DNA of 64,000 nucleotides from Pseudoxanthomonas sp. JBR18 (GCF_028198165.1 NZ_CP116339.1:1159001-1223000); one strand, 5' to 3'. Positions 9,393-18,718 are shown, counted from the first letter of the stretch. Numbers and translations: made by a program. The notes: generated from the letters alone by a model not told the origin.

Positions 9393-10235
9393 ATGACCTA
9401 CTGCGTCGGCATCGAAGTGGACGAAGGCCTGGTCTTCGCCGCGGACACCAGGACCAGCGCTTCGTTTGACGACGTGCGCGTCTACCGCAAGATGCATATC
9501 TTCGAATATCCCGGCGACCGGGTGTTCGTGATCATGTCCGCGGGCAACCTGGCGACCACGCAACTGACCATCTCGCGCCTGAAGCGCGACGCCGAGGATC
9601 CGGACTGCACCCGCAGCCTGCGCAGCTTCAAGCATCTCTACGAAGTGGCCGAGTATGTGGGCGAGGTCCTGGTGTCCAGCCAGGTGGCCGTGGGCGACCA
9701 GGCCCAGCACAGCGGCGTCAGCGTGCAGTCCACCCTGATCCTGGGTGGCCAGGTCGCCGGCGAGCGGCCCGGGCTGTACATGGTCTACCCGTTGGGCAAC
9801 TGCATCGCCACCTCGCCCGAGACGCCCTACCTGCAGATCGGCGAGTCCAAGTACGGCAAGCCGATCCTGGACCGCATCCTGCGCCCCGAAACCACGCTGG
9901 AAGATGCGGCGCGCTGCGCGCTGGTCTCGCTTGACTCGACCATCCGTTCCAACCTCTCGGTCGGCATGCCGGTGGACATGGCCGTCATCCGCGCCGGCGA
10001 TCTGCGGATCACCCAGCAGATGCGCCTGGAAGCCGATACCCCGCTCTATGCGGAGATCCACGACACCTGGTCGCGCAAGCTGGAGAACGCCGTGCGCACC
10101 CTGCCCCGGTTTCCGTGGGAAGCGCCGCGCGGGGATGCCGGTGACGAGGACGATGGCCCTGCACGCGCGCCGGTCGCACCGCCCAGGCGCATTGCCGCGC
10201 GCCCGGATCCGGGCGATGAGTCCGGCCAGCAGTAA
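9393..10235 (+). CDS. Anbu-type proteasome-like peptidase
   Basis: A 280-residue Ntn-hydrolase. Protein starting at the ATG at 9393 reads MTYCVGIEVDEGLVFAADTR, so Met removal would expose Thr1, with Asp17 and Lys32 in the positions of the proteasome/HslV/Anbu catalytic set. Upstream in-frame starts would bury the threonine. The last 35 or so residues (acidic, then Pro/Arg rich) look disordered. Anbu forms open spiral or ring assemblies in other bacteria, and its substrate is unclear. Family members are typically encoded with an alpha-E protein, a circularly permuted ATP-grasp protein and a transglutaminase-like protein; the first two lie next door on the opposite strand here, and no transglutaminase-like gene is in the window. 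Confidence 0.88.
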   Translation: MTYCVGIEVDEGLVFAADTRTSASFDDVRVYRKMHIFEYPGDRVFVIMSAGNLATTQLTISRLKRDAEDPDCTRSLRSFKHLYEVAEYVGEVLVSSQVAVGDQAQHSGVSVQSTLILGGQVAGERPGLYMVYPLGNCIATSPETPYLQIGESKYGKPILDRILRPETTLEDAARCALVSLDSTIRSNLSVGMPVDMAVIRAGDLRITQQMRLEADTPLYAEIHDTWSRKLENAVRTLPRFPWEAPRGDAGDEDDGPARAPVAPPRRIAARPDPGDESGQQ

Positions 10236-10301
10236 CCATCCACTTTTCAGACCCTAGCGCAGGGACGACTGGGTAGCACGCTTCCCCGGCACACCTCTTC
10301 G

Positions 10302-11243
10302 CTAGTTGTAGAAGTAGCCCTCAACGACGGCGTCGTGCAGGCGGCTCAGATGCACCTGCACCTCGTCCATGAAACCGGCCGGATTCTTCGCCGCCAGCCA
10401 CACCGGATCGGCGTTGCGGATCATCCCGACCACCCGGTTCAGATGTCGATCCACCGCCGGACGCGGCGGCATCGAAGGCAGTACGTGCTGGGCCCGGGTC
10501 AAGCAGAACTGCACGCTGCGCGGGAACTCGGTGTTCTGCAGCAGAAAGCGCAATGCGTGCTCGCCGGTGACGCGCTGGCGAATGTGCCGACGGTACATCT
10601 GGTAGGCGGCCAGCGAACGCAGGACCGCCATCCATTGCATGTTGCGGAAGGCCTCGCGGTCGTCCTCGGTACGTGGCGTGATCAGGCCTGAAGCCCCGGC
10701 ATCGATGATGCGCGTGGTCATGTCGGCCTGCTCGATGCCGGTGCCCAGGCGCAGGAACTGGTAGCCGATGTCGCGGCTGACGTTGGCCGAAAGCAGGCCG
10801 GAGACCTTGAGGCAGCCATCGACGATGCGGTTGATGAAGTCCAGGCGGTAGCGACGCTGCAGCGCGCGCTCGCCGCTGCTCTCCACATACAGGTGCAGGT
10901 CGTTGACCGCTTCCCACACCTCCTGGGGAAGGGTGTCGCGGATGCTGCGCAGCAGTTCGCGCGCGTTGACCAGGGACACCTTCAACGATGAGCCGTTCTG
11001 CTCGTCCAGCAGCAGGAAGCGGATGACGTCCACGTCGGCCACGTCGCTGCCGGCCTCCGGGTGCAGGCTGGTGAAGATCTCACCCGCGCCGACCGTGTCG
11101 ATCATCGGCCGCCAGGTGAACCGCACCGAGCGCGGCAGGTCCAGCTGCAGCGTGCTGCCCACGCCGACCAGGCGCGCGGTGTTTTCGGCGCGCCGCACAT
11201 AGCGGCTGAACCAGTACAGGTTGTCTGCGACGCGGGACAACAT
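10302..11243 (-). CDS. Alpha-E domain protein
   Basis: A 313-residue all-helical protein. The N-terminus (MLSRVADNLYWFSRYVRRAE) and the ARELLRSIRDTLP block are the hallmark of the alpha-E family (DUF403). Comparative genomics links the family to ATP-grasp ligases and Anbu or transglutaminase proteins in predicted peptide-tagging or peptide-synthesis systems, but no activity is proven. It lies downstream of the ATP-grasp gene on the same strand, separated by 265 bp, and converges with the Anbu gene. Confidence 0.88.
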   Translation of the reverse strand: MLSRVADNLYWFSRYVRRAENTARLVGVGSTLQLDLPRSVRFTWRPMIDTVGAGEIFTSLHPEAGSDVADVDVIRFLLLDEQNGSSLKVSLVNARELLRSIRDTLPQEVWEAVNDLHLYVESSGERALQRRYRLDFINRIVDGCLKVSGLLSANVSRDIGYQFLRLGTGIEQADMTTRIIDAGASGLITPRTEDDREAFRNMQWMAVLRSLAAYQMYRRHIRQRVTGEHALRFLLQNTEFPRSVQFCLTRAQHVLPSMPPRPAVDRHLNRVVGMIRNADPVWLAAKNPAGFMDEVQVHLSRLHDAVVEGYFYN

Positions 11244-11508
11244 CAGGGCGTGCTGCCGTGGTTGGAGGGGGTCGCGTTGTCGTGACCGGCGCTCGGATGG
11301 TTGAGCGAGCCGCCGCGACAGGCTGGCGGCCTGTCCAAGGCGCGCGCGAGCGCATGGCCGCCGGACACGGCAACCCGAAGGGCCGCGCCTGCGGGGGCAC
11401 GGTGCAGTGTCATCACTCGATCATGTCGCGACATACATTTCCTCGTTCTTCCGTGCCCGAGCCCACGCAGGCACGGCGTGGCCCACGCCAGCCGCGGCAG
11501 CAAGCCCT

Positions 11509-12963
11509 TTAGCCTTCTTCGTCGGCATCGACCACCCAGGTGTCCTTGGCGCCGCCGCCTTGCGAGGAGTTGACCACCAGCGAACCCGGCGTCATCGCCA
11601 CGCGGGTCAGCCCGCCGGTGGTCACGTAGGTGTCCTCACGCGAGAGGATGAACGGGCGCAGGTCCAGATGCCGTGGCGAAGGACCGTCGTCGGTCACGAT
11701 CGGCGCGGTGGACAGGCTCAGTGTGGGCTGGGCCATGTAGTTGCGCGGGTCGGCCTGGATCAGCTCGCGGAATGTCTCGCGCTCGGCCTTGCTGGCCCGC
11801 GGGCCGATCAGCATGCCGTAGCCCCCGGACTCGTTGGCCGGCTTGACCACCAGCTTGTCCAGGTTGTCCAGCACGTACTGGCGGTCCTTGGCGTCGTGGC
11901 ACAGGTAGCTGGGCACGTTGGGCAGGATCGGCTCTTCGCCCAGGTAGTACTTGATCATCTTGGGCACGTAGGCGAAGACCACCTTGTCGTCGGCCACCCC
12001 GGCGCCCGGCGCATTGGCCAGCGCCACCTTGCCGGCGCGCCAGCTGCGGATCAGGCCCGGCACGCCCAGCACCGAATCGGGATGGAACACCTCCGGATCG
12101 ATGAACAGATCGTCCACGCGACGGTAGATCACATCCACGCGCTGTGGGCCGTAGACCGTGCGCATGTAGGTGCAGTCGTCGTCGGCCACGAACAGGTCCG
12201 AACCCTCGACCAGCTCGATGCCCATCGCCTGGGCCAGGTAGGCGTGCTCGAAATAGGCGCTGTTGAACACGCCCGGGGTGAGCAATGCGATCACCGGGGC
12301 ATCGCCGGGGCGCGGCGAGAGCGCCGCCAGGGTGTCGTAGAGCTGGCTGGGATATTCGTCCACCGGCAGGATCGAGCTGGTCTCGAACAGTTCCGGGAAC
12401 ACGCGCTTGGCGACCATGCGGTTTTCCAGCATGTAGCTCACGCCAGAAGGAATGCGCAGGTTGTCCTCCAACGCATACAGCGTGCCATCGCCGTCGCGCA
12501 CCAGGTCCGAACCGCAGATATGCGCCCACACGCCCAACGGCGGTGTCACCCCCACGCACTGGGTGCGGAAGTTGACCGACGCCTTGAGCAGCATCGCCGG
12601 AAACACCTTGTCCTTGACGATCTGCTGCTTGCCGTAGATATCGCCGATGAACAGGTTGAGCGCACGCATGCGCTGCTTGAGACCGGCCTCGGTGTGCTCC
12701 CATTCGGTGCGCGGAATCACGCGCGGGATCAGGTCGAATGGCAGCGTGCGGTCGACGTTGCGACCGTCGGAATACACGGTGAAGGTAATGCCCATGACCC
12801 GGGCGATGACGTCGGCGGCCACCTGGCGCTCGGCGATGTCACGACCATTCAGGCCACCCAGGTATTCCACCAGGCGCCTCGCTGCGGGACGCGGAACGCC
12901 ATCGGCCTGGATCAGCTCGTCAAAGGTGGAACTGCGGTATTGCGCCCAGTCCATTCGCTCCAT
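11509..12963 (-). CDS. Circularly permuted ATP-grasp type 2 protein
   Basis: A 484-residue member of the COG2308 family, with conserved blocks RALNLFIGDIYGKQQIVKD, ALEDNLRIPSGVSYMLENR, VDVIYRRVDDLF, ANAPGAGVADDK, DKLVVKPANESGGYGM and LRPFILS. ATP-grasp enzymes join carboxylates to amines or thiols via acyl-phosphate; this subgroup is predicted, not shown, to make peptide-like bonds. The start at 12963 has AAGGG upstream; an alternative ATG three codons later also has a GGAG. Partner genes are the alpha-E protein downstream and Anbu. Confidence 0.88.
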   Translation of the reverse strand: MERMDWAQYRSSTFDELIQADGVPRPAARRLVEYLGGLNGRDIAERQVAADVIARVMGITFTVYSDGRNVDRTLPFDLIPRVIPRTEWEHTEAGLKQRMRALNLFIGDIYGKQQIVKDKVFPAMLLKASVNFRTQCVGVTPPLGVWAHICGSDLVRDGDGTLYALEDNLRIPSGVSYMLENRMVAKRVFPELFETSSILPVDEYPSQLYDTLAALSPRPGDAPVIALLTPGVFNSAYFEHAYLAQAMGIELVEGSDLFVADDDCTYMRTVYGPQRVDVIYRRVDDLFIDPEVFHPDSVLGVPGLIRSWRAGKVALANAPGAGVADDKVVFAYVPKMIKYYLGEEPILPNVPSYLCHDAKDRQYVLDNLDKLVVKPANESGGYGMLIGPRASKAERETFRELIQADPRNYMAQPTLSLSTAPIVTDDGPSPRHLDLRPFILSREDTYVTTGGLTRVAMTPGSLVVNSSQGGGAKDTWVVDADEEG

Positions 12964-13072
12964 TCCGATGCCCTTGCAGCCAGCGGAAAGCAGGTGCGAC
13001 AGGGGTGAACCCCAACATGCCCGCAAACCATGATGGGCGTCAAGCAACGCGTGCGACGTGCGCGCCCCCGGC

Positions 13073-14298
13073 TCAGGAGGCCATGCGCTGCAACGCTCCG
13101 GGATCGCCCAGATCCTGGAAAACGCGCAGGCCGAACTGCGGCAGCACCGCCAGCAGGTGATCGAAGATGTCCGCCTGCACCCCCTCGTACACGTTCCAGG
13201 CCGTGCTGCGGGTGAAGCAATACAGTTCGATCGGGATGCCGCTGCGCCCAGGCTCCAGCTGTCGGACCAGCAAGGTCATGTCCTGGTGGATGTCCGGATG
13301 CTCGCGAAGGTAATGCTCCACATAGGCGCGAAAGGTCCCCAGGTTGGTCAGGCGACGCGCCTGGACCACCCCGGCCTCCAGGCCGGCGTTGGCCTGGGCC
13401 AGTTCACGCCCCTTGCGCGCCAGGTAGTCGCCCAGCAGCGGCGAGGCCGCCAGCCGGTCCTGCAGGCGCGCATCGAGAAACACCACGCTGTGCTGGTCAA
13501 GATACACGGCGCGCTTGATGCGGCGCCCGCCGGCTTCGGTCATGCCGCGCCAGTTCTTGAACGATTCGTGATCAGCTTCTTGGTCGGCACCGTGCTGATG
13601 GACTTGTCCCAGTTCTGGATCTTGACGGTATGCAGCGCGATGTCGACCACGTCGCCATCGGCATGCTGCGAGGGCATTTCGACCCAGTCGCCAACGCGCA
13701 CCATGTCGTTGCTGGCGATCTGCACACTGGCCACCAGCGACAGCAAGGTATCCTGGAACACCAGGATCAGCACCGCCATCATCGCGCCGAGGCCTGACAG
13801 CAGCACCATCGGGTTTTGATCGATCAGAGTCGCGACCATCAGCACCCCTGCCAGTGCGAACAGCATGATCTTCAGCACCTGCAGATAGCCCTTGATCGGC
13901 TTGCTGTGCGCATCGGGACGGCGCAGGTAGACCAAGTTGGCCAAGTCCAGCGCGCGCGAAGCCGACAGCGCCACGGTCAGCACGATGAAGGCCGCGCACA
14001 CGTTGCGCACCACTTCCACCAGCAGCGGCGGCAGTTCCGGGACGGCCCGCACCCCGGCATACAGCACCAAGGCGGGCACGGCATTGGCCAGACGCGGAAT
14101 CACCGACAGCCGCATGCCCTCGTCTTCGGACGCGAACGGCGAGGCCGCCAGGGCGCGACGCAAGGCGCGCAGCAGCACGCGTTTGGTCAGCCAGTTGGCG
14201 GCGAAGGACGCCAGCAGCAACGCCGCCACGGCGAGCAGCGTGTAAGCATGGGGATACGGCGCGAGCGCAACGCGCAAGGCCTCCAGGTCATGGAGCAT
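13073..14298 (-). pseudogene. MscS-family mechanosensitive channel (YbdG/MscM type), frameshifted
   Basis: Start at 14298 follows GAGGA. The first frame encodes transmembrane helices and the MscS pore/beta domain through STVPTKKLIT, then breaks. The rest of the channel (ESFKNWRGMTEAGGRRIKRA, then DYLARKGRELAQ and the C-terminal domain to 13073) is in the next frame. Restoring one G near 13567-13568 would give the family sequence LITESFKNWRGM and a channel of about 408 residues, close to E. coli YbdG. Both halves are otherwise intact, so this is either a very recent loss or a sequencing error. The N-terminal part alone would lack the cytoplasmic vestibule. Confidence 0.85.
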
Positions 14299-14447
14299 CG
14301 TGGGTCCTCGGTCGGCATGGAGCTGCGACATCACGGCGGGCAGGACACGCCATCGCAGCCGTACAGTGTAACGCCCTGTCCCCGCACACCCGTCGCCGAC
14401 ATCCGCGATGCCACAATGGCCGGGCCTTCCGTCCGGGTGCCACCGCC

Positions 14448-15188
14448 ATGCCTCCATCGCCCCGCGTTGCCCTGATCACCGGCGCCGCCAAGCGTATCGG
14501 CGCGGCCATCGCGCGTGCGCTGCATGCCGATGGCTACGCACTGGGCCTGCACTACCGCGGCTCGACCGACGCCATGCTCGCACTCGCCGCCGAACTGGAA
14601 GCCGCGCGACCCGGCAGCACGCTGGTGTTGCAGGCCGAACTGGCCGACGTTGCGTGCCTGCCGGCGCTGGTCGAGGACACGGTGCAGCGCTTCGGTCGGC
14701 TCGATGCACTCATCAATAACGCCTCGGCCTACTACGCCACGCCGGTGGGCAGCGCGACGCCGACGCAATGGGACGAACTGTTCGCCTCCAACGCACGCGC
14801 ACCGTTCTTCCTGTCGCAGGCCGCCGCGCCGCACCTGAAGGCAAGCGGCGGGGCGATCGTCAGCATCGCCGACATCTACGCGCAGCGCCCGCTACCCGAG
14901 CACACCCTCTACTGCATGGCCAAGGCCGCGCTGGTGATGATGACCCAGTCGCTGGCACGCGAACTCGGCCCGCAAGTGCGGGTCAACGCCATCGCGCCAG
15001 GCAACATCCTGTGGTCGGAGAATCCGGTCAAGGCCGAGACCCAGGCTGTCCTGGAACAGCGCGTGCCGCTGCAGCGCCAGGGCGCGCCGGATGACATCGT
15101 CTCGGCCGTGCGCTGGCTGATCGACGGTAACGCGTACGTCAATGGCCAGATCGTCGCCATCGACGGCGGGCGCTCGGTGTTCGTCTAG
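14448..15188 (+). CDS. Pteridine reductase, SDR family
   Basis: A 246-residue short-chain dehydrogenase. Nucleotide-binding motif TGAAKRIGAAIA (the arginine favours NADPH), NNAS, and catalytic Ser/Tyr/Lys in SIADIY and YCMAKAA. TGAAKRIG and the LHYRGS segment are characteristic of PTR1/FolM-type pteridine reductases, which reduce dihydrobiopterin or dihydromonapterin. The convergent folK and folB genes next door support a pterin role. The family is easily confused with general SDRs, so the substrate is moderately sure. Confidence 0.82.
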   Translation: MPPSPRVALITGAAKRIGAAIARALHADGYALGLHYRGSTDAMLALAAELEAARPGSTLVLQAELADVACLPALVEDTVQRFGRLDALINNASAYYATPVGSATPTQWDELFASNARAPFFLSQAAAPHLKASGGAIVSIADIYAQRPLPEHTLYCMAKAALVMMTQSLARELGPQVRVNAIAPGNILWSENPVKAETQAVLEQRVPLQRQGAPDDIVSAVRWLIDGNAYVNGQIVAIDGGRSVFV

Positions 15189-15224
15189 CGGACGGTTTGT
15201 GCTCGTGTGGCAGGGGTCTGCCTG

Positions 15225-15294
15225 TGTGGGAGCCGCCACGACGGCGATGGCGCACGAAAGGGAAGGCCCCTTCACCGCCATGGCGGCTCCTACT
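15225..15294 (+). repeat. REP-like palindromic intergenic element
   Basis: A GGAGCCGCCAYGRCGGCGA-type arm and its inverted partner (CACCGCCATGGCGGCTCC) flank a short unpaired centre, between the convergent pteridine reductase and folK genes. Similar elements recur at 41840-41911, 41967-42039 and 51718-51793, so this is a dispersed family rather than a gene-specific terminator. Confidence 0.7.
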
Positions 15295-15298
15295 CCAT

Positions 15299-15706
15299 CT
15301 AAGCCAACGCGGTCCCGCGCAACTGATCGAGCACGTTCTGCATCAGGTCCACGAACAGCGGATGGCCGAGCTTGGCATCGTCGCGCCACAGCACGATGCC
15401 GTGGGCATCGCACTCGCAAGCCAAGTCGATATCGATCACGCACTGCGCCGGCTGCGGCGTGCGCCCCAAGGCCGTCTCGATCTGCTTGAGCGTCGCGCCC
15501 AGCGCCTCACGCGGCAGCCCTGTCGCCAGGGCGACGGCCTGGTTGTGAAAGCGTCGCGCGTCGGCCGGGTTGATGCTGGGGCCTTCGACCCGCGTCGAGG
15601 CGACCTCGAGCAGGCCATGCATGGCCAGCGCGGCGCGCGCGTCATCCAGCGCCTGCGGCGTGTCCAGGCTGCTGCCCAGCAGCAGCACGTACCGGCGGGT
15701 CTTCAT
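15299..15706 (-). CDS. folK: HPPK-like protein, 2-amino-4-hydroxy-6-hydroxymethyldihydropteridine pyrophosphokinase
   Basis: A 135-residue protein with the HPPK pattern: LLLGSSLDTP, RFHNQAVALATGL and the metal-binding Asp-Ile-Asp (CVIDIDL). HPPK transfers pyrophosphate from ATP to 6-hydroxymethyl-dihydropterin in folate synthesis. It is shorter than the usual 155-165 residues and the C-terminal part is compact, so it may be a divergent or minimal form. The start overlaps the folB stop by four bases (ATGA), giving a folB-folK coupled pair. Confidence 0.75.
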   Translation of the reverse strand: MKTRRYVLLLGSSLDTPQALDDARAALAMHGLLEVASTRVEGPSINPADARRFHNQAVALATGLPREALGATLKQIETALGRTPQPAQCVIDIDLACECDAHGIVLWRDDAKLGHPLFVDLMQNVLDQLRGTALA

Positions 15707-16065
15707 GCCACGCTCCGACGTCGCACGATGCGCACGCCGACTCCGCGCGCGGCCGGGACCGCCTGCGGCTTGGTCACCCGCAGCATCACCTGCCCGATGG
15801 GGAAGTCGTGCAGCAGCCGCGTGGCGATCGTTTCGGCCAGTGCCTCGACCAGGGCAAAGCCCGACTGGGCGCAGGTCGATTCGATGGTCTGCGCGACCAC
15901 CGCGTAATCCACCGTATCCTCGAGCACATCGCTGTCACCGGCACGACGCGTGTCGAGCGTCATCTCCACGTCGAACACCAGCGGCTGGGCGGCATCGCGC
16001 TCGAAGTCGTAGACCCCGATCAGCGCCTGGGTGCGCAGTCCATCGATAAAGATCACATCGTCCAT
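15703..16065 (-). CDS. folB: Dihydroneopterin aldolase
   Basis: The 120-residue length is typical. IFIDGLRTQALIGVYDFER is the FolB N-terminal signature (first catalytic Glu in the GVYDFER region), followed by VDYAVVAQTI and ALVEALAETIA, ending with the conserved VTKPQAV. It converts dihydroneopterin to 6-hydroxymethyl-dihydropterin, the substrate of the adjacent FolK. It is the first gene of the pair and lies 10 bases after the response regulator gene on the same strand, so it may be read from further upstream. Confidence 0.9.
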   Translation of the reverse strand: MDDVIFIDGLRTQALIGVYDFERDAAQPLVFDVEMTLDTRRAGDSDVLEDTVDYAVVAQTIESTCAQSGFALVEALAETIATRLLHDFPIGQVMLRVTKPQAVPAARGVGVRIVRRRSVA

Positions 16066-16075
16066 GGCGCGCGTC

Positions 16076-16921
16076 CTAGCCGTCCTCGCGCGGGCCGGCC
16101 ATGCGGGCCAGGCGCAGCTGGAAGAGCACCTTGGTCACCAGCAGACGTTCCTCGATCGGCTTGAGCACCAGGTCATTGGCGCCGCTCTGCAGCAGCTCGG
16201 CCTGGTTGTCGCGGTTGGAATCGCCGGTCATCACCAGGATCGGCAGACGGCGTTTGCCGTAGCCGAAATCCACGCGCACCCGCTGGACGATGTCCACCCC
16301 GCTCAGCTCGCCCTTGAGGGTCACATCGGTGAGCACCACGTCGAACTGGTGGGTCGACATGCCCAGCGACTCGGCGGTCAGCAGGGCAAAGGCATCCTCG
16401 GCACGCAGCACGTGGACCACCTTCAGATCGTGGCGTTCGAGCATGCGCTTGGTGGTCTCGGCGACCACGCGGCTGTCCTCCACGTAGAGCACCGTGGCGC
16501 CTGGCACGGCCTCGGGCGCCACGTAGCCGTGGATGAAGGCGGCCAGTGCCTCATGGCCCAGGGCCTTGTCGAAATAATCGGTGACGAACTCGGTGAAGCG
16601 GCGCTCCTCGAGATGGGCCTGGGCCTCGCCGGAAACCACGATGACCGGGACGTAGGCCTGCCCGGCGGCCTCGCGCACCGCGCGGGCGACCTCCAGGCCG
16701 GTCCCGCCGCCCTTGAGCGAAAGCGCCGTGGTGACCAGGTCCACCGGGCCATCGGCCAGCGCCTTGCGCGCTTCGGCCAGGCTGGCGCAGCCGACGACCT
16801 CGACCTGCGGCAGGTCGCGCTTGAGCACATCGGCGATGAGCTTGCGCACCATCTTGGAGCCGTCCACCACCATGACGCGTGGCGCTTCGCTGATCAGATG
16901 ACGCAGGTCTTGTGGGGGCAT
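16076..16921 (-). CDS. Response regulator with two receiver domains, the first degenerate
   Basis: 281 residues, two CheY-like receivers and no output domain. The second receiver (about 142-275) has VLYVEDS, phospho-acceptor D199 (VVLTDVTLKG), TGDS and K254 (VLKP). The first (about 14-135) has VMVVDGS with one acidic residue instead of two, and Ala66 where the phospho-Asp should be (DLVTTALSLKG), though VVSG and K119 remain. It probably works as a phosphorylation-controlled protein-interaction module. The ftsX gene ends 14 bases upstream on the same strand, so co-transcription is likely. Confidence 0.85.
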   Translation of the reverse strand: MPPQDLRHLISEAPRVMVVDGSKMVRKLIADVLKRDLPQVEVVGCASLAEARKALADGPVDLVTTALSLKGGGTGLEVARAVREAAGQAYVPVIVVSGEAQAHLEERRFTEFVTDYFDKALGHEALAAFIHGYVAPEAVPGATVLYVEDSRVVAETTKRMLERHDLKVVHVLRAEDAFALLTAESLGMSTHQFDVVLTDVTLKGELSGVDIVQRVRVDFGYGKRRLPILVMTGDSNRDNQAELLQSGANDLVLKPIEERLLVTKVLFQLRLARMAGPREDG

Positions 16922-16935
16922 GGGGGCGAGGCAGG

Positions 16936-17898
16936 TCAGGTGTCGGTCGGGCGGGTCTGGCGCAGATAGTGACCGGTCACCCACCAGGCCCCCAGCCAGC
17001 CGATGATCAAGGCCGCCACTAATACCAGTCCTGCGCTCACCGGGTCCAGCCCATCCAGCGCGAAGCTGCTGCCGTAGCTGTGCGCCAGCGCGTCCAGTGG
17101 CGCGCGCAACGCAGCGGCCGCGGCCAGCACCAGCCCCAGCGCCACCAACCCGGCTCCCAGCCCATACCAGGCGCCCAGGTAGAGGAACGGGCGCCGGATG
17201 AAGCCGTCGGTGGCCCCGAGCAGCTGCAGCACGCCGATCTCCTCGCGCCGGGCCTGGATGTCCAGGCGCACCGTGTTGCCGACCACCAGCAGCGCCCCCA
17301 GCCCGAACAGCGCGGCCAGCACCCAGGCCAGGCGGTTGCCGAAATGCAGCCAACCTTGCAGGCGCTGGCGCCAGACCGCGTCGTGCTGGACCACGTCGGC
17401 CTCGGGCAGCTGGGCCAGGGCCTGGGCAAGCGCCGCGTCGTCGCCGCTGGGGATCACGACCAGCTGGGCCGGCAGCGGGTTGTCATCCAGCGCATCGATG
17501 GCCGCATCCAGCCCGCTGAGCTTGCGGAAATCGGCCAGCCCCTGCGCGGGCGTGCGCAGCTCCACCCTGGCCACATCCGGCCGGGCGCGGATCTGTTCGG
17601 CCAGCGCCTGCGCCCGTGCGGCGTCGGTGTCCAGCTTGAGGAACACGTCCACCTCGCGCGACGCCTGCACATCGCCGGCGAAGTGGCGCACGTTACCCAA
17701 CGCCAGCCACAGCCCCAGCGGCAAGGCGAAGGCCACGGCCATCACGCCGATGGTCAGCGCCGTGGACCACGGCCGGCGCAGCGCGCGGCCCAGGCTGGAG
17801 ACGAAACTGTAGAGATGCTGGTCCATCCAGATGCCCACGCCGGAGCGGGGGCCGTCGGCACGGCGGTTGGTCTCGATCTTGGGGGCCTGCTCGTTCAT
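16936..17898 (-). CDS. ftsX: Cell division ABC transporter permease FtsX
   Basis: A 320-residue integral membrane protein with four helices: one after the cytoplasmic N-terminus (WSTALTIGVMAVAFALPLGLW), a periplasmic domain (DVFLKLDTDAARAQALAEQI...), then three C-terminal helices around VGNTVRLDIQARREEI, the conserved FtsX motif. With FtsE it links ATP hydrolysis at the septum to periplasmic amidase activation. The ATG at 17898 has GGGAGG upstream. ftsE precedes it by 34 bases. Confidence 0.92.
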   Translation of the reverse strand: MNEQAPKIETNRRADGPRSGVGIWMDQHLYSFVSSLGRALRRPWSTALTIGVMAVAFALPLGLWLALGNVRHFAGDVQASREVDVFLKLDTDAARAQALAEQIRARPDVARVELRTPAQGLADFRKLSGLDAAIDALDDNPLPAQLVVIPSGDDAALAQALAQLPEADVVQHDAVWRQRLQGWLHFGNRLAWVLAALFGLGALLVVGNTVRLDIQARREEIGVLQLLGATDGFIRRPFLYLGAWYGLGAGLVALGLVLAAAAALRAPLDALAHSYGSSFALDGLDPVSAGLVLVAALIIGWLGAWWVTGHYLRQTRPTDT

Positions 17899-17932
17899 GC
17901 GCGGCCTCCCGGCAATACGTGGGTCATGGGCA

Positions 17933-18619
17933 TCATTCGGCCAGGTCGTCGGGCGAGATGTCATCCATCAGCCGCCCGTGGTCCAGGATCAGCACGCGCT
18001 TGCGCATGCGCTTGATCAGGGCCAGGTCGTGGCTGACCACCAGCACCGAGGTACCGCGCTCGGGCATGGAGGCGAACAGCGACATGATCTCGGCGGCCAG
18101 GGTCGGGTCCAGGTTACCGGTCGGCTCATCGGCCACCAGCAGCTGCGGCTCGGAGACGATCGCCCGGGCGATGCCCACGCGCTGCTGCTCGCCGGCCGAG
18201 AGCTGGGTGGGCAGCGCGCGTTCGCGATGCCCCAGTCCCAGGCGGGTCAGGACCTCGCGCACGCGCTTGCCGATGTCCCCGCGTCGGTCTCCGCGCAGGA
18301 TCAGCGGCAGGGCGACGTTCTCGGCCACGGTCCGGTCGGTGAGCAGGCGATGGTCCTGGTAGACCGCGCCCACGTGGCGACGGTGCAGCGGGATCCTGCC
18401 GCCGCGGACCTTGAGCAGGTTGCGCCCGCCAAACACCACCGCGCCGCGGCTGGGACGCTCGCTCAGGTGCACCAGCTTGAGCAGGGTGCTCTTGCCGGCA
18501 CCGGAGTGGCCGGTGACGAAGAGCATCTCGCCCTCGGCCACCTCGAAGTTGATCTCCGACAGGGCTTCGTGCCCGCCGGGATACTGTTTGCTGACGTTTT
18601 CAAAGCGCAGGACGGTCAT
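17933..18619 (-). CDS. ftsE: Cell division ATP-binding protein FtsE
   Basis: A 228-residue ABC ATPase: Walker A GHSGAGKSTLLK, Q-loop VYQDHRLL, signature LSAGEQQRVGIARA (Ala in place of the usual second Gly), Walker B LLVADEPTGNLD and the switch His in VVSHD. The text FENVSKQYPGGHEAL at the N-terminus is standard for FtsE. It is the first gene of the ftsE-ftsX unit. Confidence 0.93.
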   Translation of the reverse strand: MTVLRFENVSKQYPGGHEALSEINFEVAEGEMLFVTGHSGAGKSTLLKLVHLSERPSRGAVVFGGRNLLKVRGGRIPLHRRHVGAVYQDHRLLTDRTVAENVALPLILRGDRRGDIGKRVREVLTRLGLGHRERALPTQLSAGEQQRVGIARAIVSEPQLLVADEPTGNLDPTLAAEIMSLFASMPERGTSVLVVSHDLALIKRMRKRVLILDHGRLMDDISPDDLAE

Positions 18620-18718
18620 GGGCGGCGATTATGCCTATGCGTAGGTGAGTCGTGCGCCAGCGCAGACTGCCGATCCGTCGCACCTGGCCCGCGGCGGCGG
18701 CGAACGGAGGCCAGACAC

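Noticed and set aside
11244..11508. Small frames between the alpha-E and ATP-grasp genes
   Set aside because: No ribosome sites, no family resemblance, and codon use unlike the neighbours; treated as spacer.
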